Positions 1-4,442 of a DNA stretch of 5,242 bases are shown one piece after another. The translations under genes and the position numbers were made by a program. The stretch covers positions 1 through 5,242 of the forward strand of contig DHWI01000169.1 in assembly GCA_002413095.1 (NCBI GenBank). The letters run 5' to 3'. Position 1 is the first letter of the stretch. Each line of letters opens with the position of its first letter. This stretch comes from Thermoleophilia bacterium UBA5186. GTDB taxonomy: Bacteria; Actinomycetota; Thermoleophilia; Gaiellales; Gaiellaceae. The notes below the pieces were generated by a model that worked only from the letters and a program-made list of their open reading frames with translations, did not search any database and had not been told where the DNA came from.

Positions 1-71
1 CCCGCGCAGCGGGCCGGACTTCGGACGGCTAAGTGGGCGGTACTGAGCTAGAACGCCCCTGCAAACGGGGC
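1..71. other. Integrase 3' end and downstream flank with overlapping hairpins
   Basis: Three inverted repeats crowd this short stretch. They are CCCGC/GCGGG (1-5 and 9-13, 3-nt loop), GGGCG/CGCCC (35-39 and 54-58) and GCCCC/GGGGC (55-59 and 67-71, 7-nt loop). The last two share bases 55-58, so they cannot form together, and between them they cover the integrase stop codon (48-50). The 5-bp motif CGGAC also occurs twice, at 15-19 and 22-26. A role as a weak terminator or as part of the attachment site next to the integrase is possible. There is no clear U-run and no second att copy in the window, so neither role is shown. Confidence 0.25.
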
Positions 72-1157
72 TCTTTCAGTCGCCGAGGACCGCACCGAGG
101 ACCCCACCGCGCGGGCGCGTCCGAGCAGCTTCGCTCGATCGACCTCGCGATAGTCGAGCATCGCGTGCGTGTAGGTGTCGGCCGTGACGAGCCTCGACCG
201 CTGGCCGACGAGCTCGCCGACTTCCGCCCACGAGCTTCCGGCTCGGTGAAGGAGACTGATCCGGCGATGCCTCAAGGCGTGCGGCGAGAAATGCGGGACG
301 CCGGCGTCGCGACATGCTCGTCCGATCGCCATTCGGAGTCGATCAGCCGTCACGCCGGCGAACAGAGGATCTTCCGGCCGCCTGTCCTCCCTCGCCGGCA
401 GACGCTCGACGAGCGGCGCGAACAGATCGTCCGGAAGCTCGACCCACCGCGGTCGCCGCGTCTTCGATACCGCCGCGCGGACCAGCCACGCCCTCCGCGA
501 TTCGTCGAGGTCGCTGACACGTGCCGCCTCGAGCTCCCCGACGCGCGCACCGGTCGCGTCGAGCGTCAGGAGCCCGAGCAGATAAGGCAGCGGTAGCAGC
601 CACCCAACGGCTTCGACGTGATCCGCGCTCGGCGTCTCCAACTCGTCCGGCTCCTCGAGCGGCAGCTTCACCTGCACTCGATCACGCGCCGGATTCGGCG
701 CGACGCCGGCAAAGTCGAGCACCATCGCGAGGGCGGTGAGGCTCTTGCGGACGCTCTCACGCGCTTTCCCCTGCGCGACGAGCTCCTTGACCAGGGCGGC
801 GACGTCCGCAGGAGCGAGGGAGTCGATCGTGCGATCGCCGAGGATGGGCAGAACCCGGGCGAGCGCGGTCCGGTGCTGGATCCGCGTCGACTCGCGCACA
901 TCGACGCGACTGTCCTGCCAGCGTTGCGCGACCTCGCGGAGCGGCGGCGCTGGGACCTGCTCGGCGAGCAGTGTCAGGTCGGGCACGCGCATCGCCGCGA
1001 GCTCGCCCGTCACCCAGGCCTTCCTGGCTGCAGCGTCACGCATTGTCCGAAAGCTGCCCGCGTAGCGCACCGAACTCTCCCGGCCTCCGACACGAAACTC
1101 GACGCGATAGCGAACCCCCGTCCGGCCGCGGCGCCGCTTGACCCACGCGCTCGGCAT
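48..1157 (-). CDS. Tyrosine recombinase / site-specific integrase
   Basis: This is a 369-aa tyrosine-type integrase that would catalyse integration and excision of the element by DNA strand exchange. A basic N-terminal arm-binding-like segment (about 1-60) is followed by a SAM-like core-binding region (about 70-150) and a catalytic domain (about 180-335). Visible catalytic residues are Arg205 in ATGARVGELE, Lys232 in AVSKTRRPRW, His293 and Arg296 in SPHALRHRR, and the nucleophile Tyr329 in ADTYTHAM. The usual histidine of the GH box is Gln319 (VGQRSR), which is uncommon. The ATG start overlaps the stop of the upstream 74-aa gene by one base (TGATG). A GAGAGG ribosome-binding site lies 8 nt upstream, so the two are probably co-translated. 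Length is normal for the family. The target site cannot be read from the window. Confidence 0.95.
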   Translation of the reverse strand: MPSAWVKRRRGRTGVRYRVEFRVGGRESSVRYAGSFRTMRDAAARKAWVTGELAAMRVPDLTLLAEQVPAPPLREVAQRWQDSRVDVRESTRIQHRTALARVLPILGDRTIDSLAPADVAALVKELVAQGKARESVRKSLTALAMVLDFAGVAPNPARDRVQVKLPLEEPDELETPSADHVEAVGWLLPLPYLLGLLTLDATGARVGELEAARVSDLDESRRAWLVRAAVSKTRRPRWVELPDDLFAPLVERLPAREDRRPEDPLFAGVTADRLRMAIGRACRDAGVPHFSPHALRHRRISLLHRAGSSWAEVGELVGQRSRLVTADTYTHAMLDYREVDRAKLLGRARAVGSSVRSSATERAPFAGAF

Positions 1158-1381
1158 CAGATGATCCTCTCGAGCGCGAACCCCACCCGGCTGACCGTCG
1201 CCGCTTCGTCACGGAGAAGGGTGTTCGCCTTCGCCGCGAGAACCAGCCCCTCGTCGAGCACGTCCACTGGGCAATCCGGTTCCTTGGAGAGCGTCTCGTA
1301 ATTGCGCATCCGCTCGTTCAGCTCGACGAGCAGCTCGCGCAGCTCGACGAGCAGCTCAGCGTTCGTCTTCAAGGTCGACAC
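1157..1381 (-). CDS. Small coiled-coil protein upstream of the integrase
   Basis: This 74-aa protein belongs to no family I recognise. It is acidic and almost wholly helical. Residues about 9-28 form a leucine-rich coiled-coil segment in which the heptad ELLVELR is followed directly by ELLVELN. The two heptads are encoded by an 18-bp identical DNA repeat with a 21-bp period. A second helix spans about 41-60. The GTG start is well supported: a strong AAGGAGG-type ribosome-binding site (1387-1394) sits 5 nt upstream. The stop overlaps the integrase ATG by one base, so stoichiometric expression with the integrase is likely. A role as an integrase partner or oligomerising accessory protein is inferred from position only. 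Confidence 0.8.
   Translation of the reverse strand: MSTLKTNAELLVELRELLVELNERMRNYETLSKEPDCPVDVLDEGLVLAAKANTLLRDEAATVSRVGFALERII
1319..1357. repeat. 18-bp direct repeat, 21-bp period, within the 74-aa gene
   Basis: The 18-bp string starting CAGCTCGACGAG occurs at 1319-1336 and again at 1340-1357, separated by 3 bp. It matches exactly one protein heptad (7 codons), so the coiled coil appears to have grown by, or been kept as, a one-heptad tandem duplication. Confidence 0.8.
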
Positions 1382-1503
1382 GGCCGTCCTCCTTCAGCGC
1401 AACGCCCCCGGGCAGCGGAGATTGCGCCTCCGAGCCCGAGGGCGCGCAGACAGTAACGAACGGAGAGGCTGGCTTCGGCGCAATCGAAGCACGCCGCGAT
1501 CAT
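1369..1503 (-). CDS. Possible 44-aa cysteine-rich ORF (doubtful)
   Basis: An ATG-started frame inside the leader encodes 44 aa with Cys at 5, 8, 18, 35 and 42, beginning MIAACFDCAEAS. The CxxC pair is reminiscent of the cysteine-rich protein encoded just upstream at 1749-1907. Its stop falls 13 bp inside the 74-aa gene. Against it: no ribosome-binding site is visible, third-position GC is only moderate, and its start codon lies in a putative -10 box. It may be a short coupled gene, but a noncoding leader is the more likely reading. Confidence 0.22.
   Translation of the reverse strand: MIAACFDCAEASLSVRYCLRALGLGGAISAARGRCAEGGRPCRP
1416..1432 (-). promoter_or_regulatory. Leader hairpin B (loop complementary to hairpin A)
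   Basis: A 5-bp stem, CGGAG/CTCCG (1416-1420 and 1428-1432), closes a 7-nt loop. On the leftward transcript the loop reads GCGCAAU. This is an exact complement of AUUGCGC in the loop of hairpin A (1472-1490). It lies about 20 nt upstream of the ribosome-binding site of the 74-aa gene. Confidence 0.45.
1472..1490 (-). promoter_or_regulatory. Leader hairpin A at the likely 5' end of the transcript
   Basis: A 5-bp stem, GCTTC/GAAGC (1472-1476 and 1486-1490), closes a 9-nt loop that reads GAUUGCGCC on the leftward transcript. It would start within a few bases of the transcript 5' end if the promoter call is right. Seven consecutive loop bases can pair with the loop of hairpin B. Ignoring the hairpins, the same bases form a 9-bp inverted repeat (1420-1428 with 1477-1485). 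Confidence 0.45.
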
Positions 1504-1524
1504 GCCACGGGCGGCGGCGGTCGT

Positions 1525-1752
1525 TCAAGCCGCCGGCCTGACTCGATCGCCGCGGTACGTCGATCGTTCGACGAGCTCGAGGTAATCCTCGACTCGGATC
1601 AGCGGCCGCGAGTAGCCCGGCAGCACGACGACGTCGCAGGCGAGAAAAACAGCGTCGACGGCGCGCCGTCCGAGACCGAGCTCGCGTAGATCCGACCGCG
1701 ACAAGAAGGCTCCCGCTCGGTCGAGTCGCTCCGCCGGCGACGGCACGTTCAC
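1525..1752 (-). CDS. Small winged-HTH protein, candidate excisionase (Xis/RDF)
   Basis: A 75-aa protein with a helix-turn-helix at about 18-38 (LSRSDLRELGLGRRAVDAVF), a beta-wing-like stretch (VVVLPGYSRPLIRV, 41-54) and a closing helix (EDYLELVERSTY). This order resembles the small HTH_17/excisionase class, which bends DNA at att sites and directs the integrase to excision. The open frame extends much further upstream, but residues before this point lie antisense to repA codons and look random. I chose GTG at 1752 because GAAGGG sits 8 nt before it and its GTGA overlaps the stop of the 52-aa gene. A transcriptional regulator is the alternative. The start is fairly secure and the function is an inference. 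Confidence 0.72.
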   Translation of the reverse strand: MNVPSPAERLDRAGAFLSRSDLRELGLGRRAVDAVFLACDVVVLPGYSRPLIRVEDYLELVERSTYRGDRVRPAA

Positions 1753-1907
1753 CGTGCCGGCCCTTCGTAGCAGGCCCGGCACTTCAACGTGTTGCGACGG
1801 TGGCCAGCGCAGTAGGCGAACGAGCGGCAGCGAGAGCAGAACGTGAACATCCGGCGCGGCAGCGATCGCCAGTCCGCGCGACGCCGCGGCGGCGCTTTCA
1901 CACCCAT
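1749..1907 (-). CDS. 52-aa basic cysteine-rich (zinc-ribbon-like) protein
   Basis: This is a short frame between repA and the 75-aa gene. The first 20 residues are Arg/Lys-rich (MGVKAPPRRRADWRSLPRRM). Then come three metal-ligand pairs: Cys24-x2-Cys27, Cys33-x2-His36 and Cys43-x2-Cys46. Such spacing suggests one or two bound zinc ions and nucleic-acid binding; no specific family is recognised. Support for the gene: a strong GAGGGGAAG ribosome-binding site before the ATG, a 10-bp overlap with the 3' end of repA, and a GTGA stop/start overlap with the next gene. It is therefore probably translated with RepA and the candidate excisionase. It is too small for most ORF callers and could be missed. 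Confidence 0.7.
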   Translation of the reverse strand: MGVKAPPRRRADWRSLPRRMFTFCSRCRSFAYCAGHRRNTLKCRACYEGPAR

Positions 1908-3118
1908 GCCGCTTCCCCTCGTCGCACGAGCTCGTCGGCCTCCTCGAGGAGCTCAATTTCGCCAGTCGTGCCCATATCCGGAGATAGGGCACGACTGGGT
2001 CCCGGATGCCCGTTGGAGGCCTCGGAACCCGTGGAGCTATGCGGGTTCGGCCAGTCGTGCCCTTCAAGGTCGGTCTGCAGTGGTGCCCAGAGGGGTTGGG
2101 CACCACTGAGATGCCAGTAGCTGCGGCTCGGGAATCCAGCTCGAGAGACCGTCACCCCGAGGCGCTCGCGGGCGGTCCGGAGCGTCTTGTCCGAGTAGTG
2201 CCCTTCCGCGCGCGCTGCCTTGACAACGTCGCCTCGTTCGCGCGGTCCAGCGGCGAGCTCGGCGCGCAGAAAGTCCATCGCCTCTTCGACGGCGGAACGC
2301 TCGTCGCCGTCGCTGAAGCCGAGGAGCTCGTTGCCTCGGCGCTGCGACTCGCCGATCAGCTTCAGCCGGGAGACGTTCACGGCGGGCTCGTCGTCGCGAG
2401 CCGGGATGAGGATGGGCTCGATCTCGTACAGGAGCGTGCTCGACTCGGGCCCGACGTTGCACTTCTCGTGGGACAGCGCGCGCCGGCGGCCGGCGACGCC
2501 GTCTGGGTCGTCGGGATCGCGCGCGAAGAAGAGAACGGAGCGGGGAGCGCCAGAGAAACCGACCGATCCGGAGAGCCGATAGAGGACCTGCATGCCGGTG
2601 CCCTTGTTCAGGTGCATGACCGCGAGGACGGCGCACTGGTACCGCTCGGCGAGGTCGCTCAGCGGCCGCAGCGCCGACCTAACCTCGGAATCGCGCCAGC
2701 TGTTGATCTTCTCGGACAGGTGCGCCGAGACAGGGTCGATGACGATCAACCGCGCGTGCGTCTCGCCGGCGATCCGGTCGAGCTCGACGACATCGTCAGG
2801 GAGCGCGAACCCATCGCTGTTCGCGGCTCGAACGATTCGGATCAAGCTGACGTCTGCCTCGGCGGCCTCGAGGCGGGGCTTGATCGTTCGCGAGGGATCG
2901 TCCTCGGCGGTCAGCATCAACGTGATCCCCGGCGGCCCGAGCTCCCCGCGTGACAGTCGGGCGGCGAGCAGGCACGTCCACTGGCTCTTCCCGAGACCGG
3001 GATCGCCGCCGAGAATCGTGACCATGCCGACCGGGATCCGGCCGGGCTCGAGCCAATCCGTGAGCTCGCGCTTGATCTCCGAGAACGGGATCGAGTCGAA
3101 TCGCCGCGCCGCTGTCAC
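1898..3118 (-). CDS. RepA-like RecA-fold (AAA_25-type) ATPase with C-terminal winged helix
   Basis: A 406-aa hexameric-helicase-type ATPase, likely the replication protein of the element. Walker A is GGDPGLGKSQ (37-46, Lys44), Walker B is ARLIVIDPVS (122-131, Asp128), and a helicase-like VMHLNKG motif carries His169. Segment 180-195 (RLSGSVGFSGAPRS) is the usual conserved stretch before the end of the core. A winged-HTH domain follows at about 294-337 (DVVKAARAEG... SYWHL). Residues 338-386 are a Pro/Ser/Gly-rich linker, and a short acidic helix (387-402) ends the protein. The GTG start overlaps the stop of the 57-aa gene (GTGA), with GAGG 8 nt upstream. The linker DNA carries the repeated motif described separately. 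The family also includes DNA-repair and phage ATPases, but the neighbourhood favours plasmid-type replication or maintenance. Confidence 0.88.
   Translation of the reverse strand: MTAARRFDSIPFSEIKRELTDWLEPGRIPVGMVTILGGDPGLGKSQWTCLLAARLSRGELGPPGITLMLTAEDDPSRTIKPRLEAAEADVSLIRIVRAANSDGFALPDDVVELDRIAGETHARLIVIDPVSAHLSEKINSWRDSEVRSALRPLSDLAERYQCAVLAVMHLNKGTGMQVLYRLSGSVGFSGAPRSVLFFARDPDDPDGVAGRRRALSHEKCNVGPESSTLLYEIEPILIPARDDEPAVNVSRLKLIGESQRRGNELLGFSDGDERSAVEEAMDFLRAELAAGPRERGDVVKAARAEGHYSDKTLRTARERLGVTVSRAGFPSRSYWHLSGAQPLWAPLQTDLEGHDWPNPHSSTGSEASNGHPGPSRALSPDMGTTGEIELLEEADELVRRGEAAWV
1962..1998. repeat. 12-bp perfect inverted repeat (motif copies 1 and 2) in repA
   Basis: CCAGTCGTGCCC at 1962-1973 is matched by its exact reverse complement at 1987-1998. 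The 13-bp spacer adds a further TATC/GATA pairing (1975-1978 with 1983-1986) around CGGA. The result is a long hairpin with a single bulged base. It lies wholly in the repA coding sequence, in the linker after the winged helix. No U-run follows on either strand, so a simple terminator is unlikely; a protein-binding site or origin element fits better. Confidence 0.75.
2051..2062 (+). repeat. Motif copy 3 (exact CCAGTCGTGCCC)
   Basis: This third 12-bp copy is identical to copy 1 and in the same orientation, starting 89 bp further on. It stands alone, with no inverted partner within 20 bp, and starts 26 bp before motif copy 4. In repA it encodes the GHDW part of the linker. Confidence 0.75.
2078..2108. 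repeat. 11-bp perfect inverted repeat (motif copies 4 and 5) in repA
   Basis: CAGTGGTGCCC at 2078-2088 and its exact reverse complement at 2098-2108 flank a 9-bp loop. Both arms match the CCAGTCGTGCCC motif except for G in place of C at the sixth position (and the first base). It lies directly downstream of the winged-helix codons of repA. It probably belongs to the same binding array as the repeats at 1962-2062. Confidence 0.72.
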
Positions 3119-3288
3119 GCGAACCGCCTCGTCGCGAGCTCGTGCTCGATGTCCTCCACGATCTGAAACGCGAGCTCGTGCTCGCCGTCCGCGAGTGCAT
3201 CGGCGACGCGAGCCAGGCGGGCCCGAACGTCGGCGAGGAGGTCAAGCGCCGTCGCGGCGATTCGCTGCTCGAGTTCGGTCGTGGCCAT
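3115..3288 (-). CDS. 57-aa helical protein translationally coupled to repA
   Basis: A short frame starting MATTELEQRIAATALDLLAD and ending ELATRRFA*. It is Ala/Leu/Glu/Arg-rich and predicted almost fully helical, with no cysteines and no known motif. The block EHELA occurs twice, 12 residues apart, encoded by an exact 16-bp DNA repeat. Its TGA overlaps the GTG of repA (GTGA), so ribosomes finishing here can start RepA; it may act as leader gene, RepA partner or copy-control protein. It starts 30 nt after the stop of the 299-aa gene. No good ribosome-binding site is seen, and the ATG lies in a stable hairpin (3284-3310). Function is unknown; that it is a gene rests on the coupling, the frame and the position. 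Confidence 0.65.
   Translation of the reverse strand: MATTELEQRIAATALDLLADVRARLARVADALADGEHELAFQIVEDIEHELATRRFA
3133..3184. repeat. 16-bp direct repeat, 36-bp period, within the 57-aa gene
   Basis: CGCGAGCTCGTGCTCG occurs at 3133-3148 and 3169-3184. It encodes the doubled EHELA block. Because GAGCTC-type strings are very common in this window, an internal helix duplication or simple codon bias are both possible. Confidence 0.6.
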
Positions 3289-3310
3289 GCCGCAAATCGT
3301 GCGGCACGGC
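3284..3310 (-). promoter_or_regulatory. Hairpin over the start codon of the 57-aa/repA unit
   Basis: Bases 3284-3294 pair with 3300-3310 around a 5-nt loop. On the leftward RNA this is an 11-bp stem with one G-U wobble and no mismatch. The AUG of the 57-aa gene (3288-3286) lies in the 3' arm. Such a fold would block initiation unless opened by an upstream ribosome, a protein or an antisense RNA. Since repA is coupled to this gene, it could limit RepA synthesis. Confidence 0.5.
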
Positions 3311-3318
3311 TTCCGGAG

Positions 3319-4218
3319 CTAGGCCGCTTTTAGTTTTCCGTACGCGGTTTGCAGGGGTTTTATCCCCCGTGCTCGCAGCGCGTCGCGTAGTCGACGCTCC
3401 ATCGGCCGCAGGGACTTCGGATCGGCGTCATCCGCGTCGGTGCGGCTTGCGGGATAGCGCTCGCGCGGCCAGTCTTCGGGGTGCCGCTGCCAGTCGAGCC
3501 AGGCGATCGCCCGGAACCGCGTGAGCTCGCTGCCGACCAAGAGCTCCTCGAGCTCCGCGTCGCCGCCCTCGTACATCGCGACCCACCGATTGTGCAGCGC
3601 CGTGCTCGGTGGGCGGCCGCCGCTTCGACGCCGCTGCAGCTGCAAGACGACGGCGCGTGCCGCTTTGACTCCGTGCACTCCCCAACGTCGGATCCGCATC
3701 GTCGACTGCTCGACAGGGTCGCTTAGCCGTGTTGACGCCTCTGACCGCTGCGTCGCGCCGGCCGGCGTCGCGTACCACTGGCGCTTTCGAGTGCCGATCT
3801 TCGCCCGGGTCTCTTCGCTCATCGGACCCGCGGCCACACCGCGACGTCGGCCTGTTGGACGACGCGGCACACCCGCTCGATCGAGGATCCGCATGGCCTG
3901 CGTCGCCGACACGCCGAGATCGCGACCGAGCTGCTCGAGAGTCAGAGTCGGGTCGCTCCGGTAACGCTCCGCGGATCGTCGATCGCGGGCAAGGCGCGCC
4001 CGACGCTGCGCTGCAGTACGTGCTCGGAGCCGCGCCTTGACGTTCTCGCCAGGCCGAGACGCAGCGTCTGCCGGTCTACCACGCTCGCGCTCGAGGCCGA
4101 GCTCCTTTTCGTCGCGCGCTACGGTCGTCGGGCCGACGCCGAGGATGAGCGCGATCTCGAGCTGGCTGTGGAGCGGGTGGAGCTCGGCGACGCACCGGCG
4201 ACGTTCCGCGGCTTCCAT
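3319..4218 (-). CDS. Putative DNA-binding protein: two HTH segments and a NUMOD3-like motif
   Basis: A 299-aa very basic protein. A first helix-turn-helix lies at about 17-40 (SQLEIALILGVGPTTVARDE) and a second at about 90-115 (TLEQLGRDLGVSATQAMRIL). Residues 133-149 (MSEETRAKIGTRKRQWY) resemble the NUMOD3 DNA-contacting motif of homing endonucleases, but no GIY-YIG or HNH nuclease motif is seen. The C-terminal half is Trp/Arg-rich (RAIAWLDWQRHPEDWPRERY, 236-255) and ends in a short helix. I prefer ATG at 4218, 10 nt after the stop of the 66-aa gene. An in-frame GTG at 4272 would give 317 aa but lacks a ribosome-binding site and overlaps that gene. Likely roles are regulator or origin/att-binding protein. 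The exact family is not recognised. Confidence 0.75.
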   Translation of the reverse strand: MEAAERRRCVAELHPLHSQLEIALILGVGPTTVARDEKELGLERERGRPADAASRPGENVKARLRARTAAQRRARLARDRRSAERYRSDPTLTLEQLGRDLGVSATQAMRILDRAGVPRRPTGRRRGVAAGPMSEETRAKIGTRKRQWYATPAGATQRSEASTRLSDPVEQSTMRIRRWGVHGVKAARAVVLQLQRRRSGGRPPSTALHNRWVAMYEGGDAELEELLVGSELTRFRAIAWLDWQRHPEDWPRERYPASRTDADDADPKSLRPMERRLRDALRARGIKPLQTAYGKLKAA

Positions 4219-4228
4219 TGCGTTGATG

Positions 4229-4429
4229 CTAGAGCGAGGGTCTGACGTCCCTTCGCCGGCGCGCCTGTCCACGTATCCAGGCGTCGATGTCTCCGCGGCG
4301 GTAGCGGCGATAGCGGCCGAGCTTCAAGGAGGGCACGTCTCCGCGGCGACCATGCTCGTCGACCCAACGGACAGGGACGTTGAGGATCTCGGCGACCTCC
4401 GCCGACGTCAGAAGTTCGTCCTCGCTCAC
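4229..4429 (-). CDS. AlpA/excisionase-type HTH_17 DNA-binding protein
   Basis: A 66-aa protein matching the small MerR-like HTH_17 pattern. A recognition HTH lies at about 7-27 (LTSAEVAEILNVPVRWVDEH). It is followed by RRGDVPSLKLGRYRRYRRGD (28-47), the wing with its typical basic GRYRRYRR turn, then IDAWI and a basic tail. Members of this family act as excisionases, which direct the integrase towards excision, or as regulators of element genes. The GTG start lies 13 nt after the stop of the 178-aa gene, with a TTAGGA-like ribosome-binding site overlapping that stop. The 299-aa gene follows after 10 nt, so it sits mid-operon. Whether this or the 75-aa protein is the true Xis cannot be decided here. 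Confidence 0.87.
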   Translation of the reverse strand: MSEDELLTSAEVAEILNVPVRWVDEHGRRGDVPSLKLGRYRRYRRGDIDAWIRGQARRRRDVRPSL

Positions 4430-4442
4430 GACGGCGACGATC

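Larger units (their letters stand above)
1382..1524 (-). promoter_or_regulatory. Structured leader and candidate promoter of the 74-aa/integrase operon
   Basis: This is the only long gap in the leftward train (143 bp). A candidate sigma-70-type promoter has TTGAAC (1523-1528, overlapping the stop of the 75-aa gene) and CATGAT (1499-1504) with 18 bp between them. A start point near 1491-1493 would be expected. The leader then holds two hairpins (1472-1490 and 1416-1432) and ends in the strong ribosome-binding site at 1387-1394. The arrangement suggests that integrase expression is set separately from the replication genes. The promoter matches are only 4 of 6 per box, so the call is moderate. 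Confidence 0.4.

Noticed and set aside
31..60. tRNA-like string on the minus strand (GGGCGTTCTAGCTCAGTA) suggesting a tRNA 5' end at the element border
   Set aside because: TAGCTCAG resembles a D-arm start, but the expected GG in the D-loop, the GAGC return strand and any anticodon or T-arm are absent.
618..1301. Long rightward open frames opposite the integrase, such as a 227-codon frame
   Set aside because: These are antisense shadows of a clearly real integrase in GC-rich DNA; they are Arg/Ala-rich without motifs or ribosome-binding sites.
1753..2106. Upstream extension of the 75-aa protein to a 193-aa version starting at 2106
   Set aside because: The added residues overlap repA and the 52-aa gene in another frame and look random. 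GTG at 1752 has a ribosome-binding site and a coupled start.
2192..2203. Sixth copy of the repA motif (CGAGTAGTGCCC)
   Set aside because: It has two mismatches and encodes part of the winged-helix domain (GHYSD), so protein constraint explains it. It is left out of the array.
2006..2953. Rightward 315-codon frame opposite repA
   Set aside because: It lies wholly antisense to a RepA-like protein with intact Walker motifs; the translation shows no recognisable domain.
3347..3357. GTTTGCAGGGG at 3347-3357 is the inverted match of CCCCTGCAAAC at 56-66, as if att arms
   Set aside because: It is only 11 bp and in inverted rather than direct orientation. Matches of this length are expected by chance in a 5-kb GC-rich window, and both sites are coding.
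3346..3366. GGGG-TTTTAT-CCCC hairpin as a terminator or tRNA T-arm remnant
   Set aside because: It lies inside the coding 3' end of the 299-aa gene, has no following U-run on either strand, and has no other tRNA parts around it.
3961..3971. GTAACGCTCCG repeated at 3961-3971 and 4990-5000
   Set aside because: One copy lies in ordinary codons of the 299-aa gene (a YRS context), and an 11-bp match is not significant alone.
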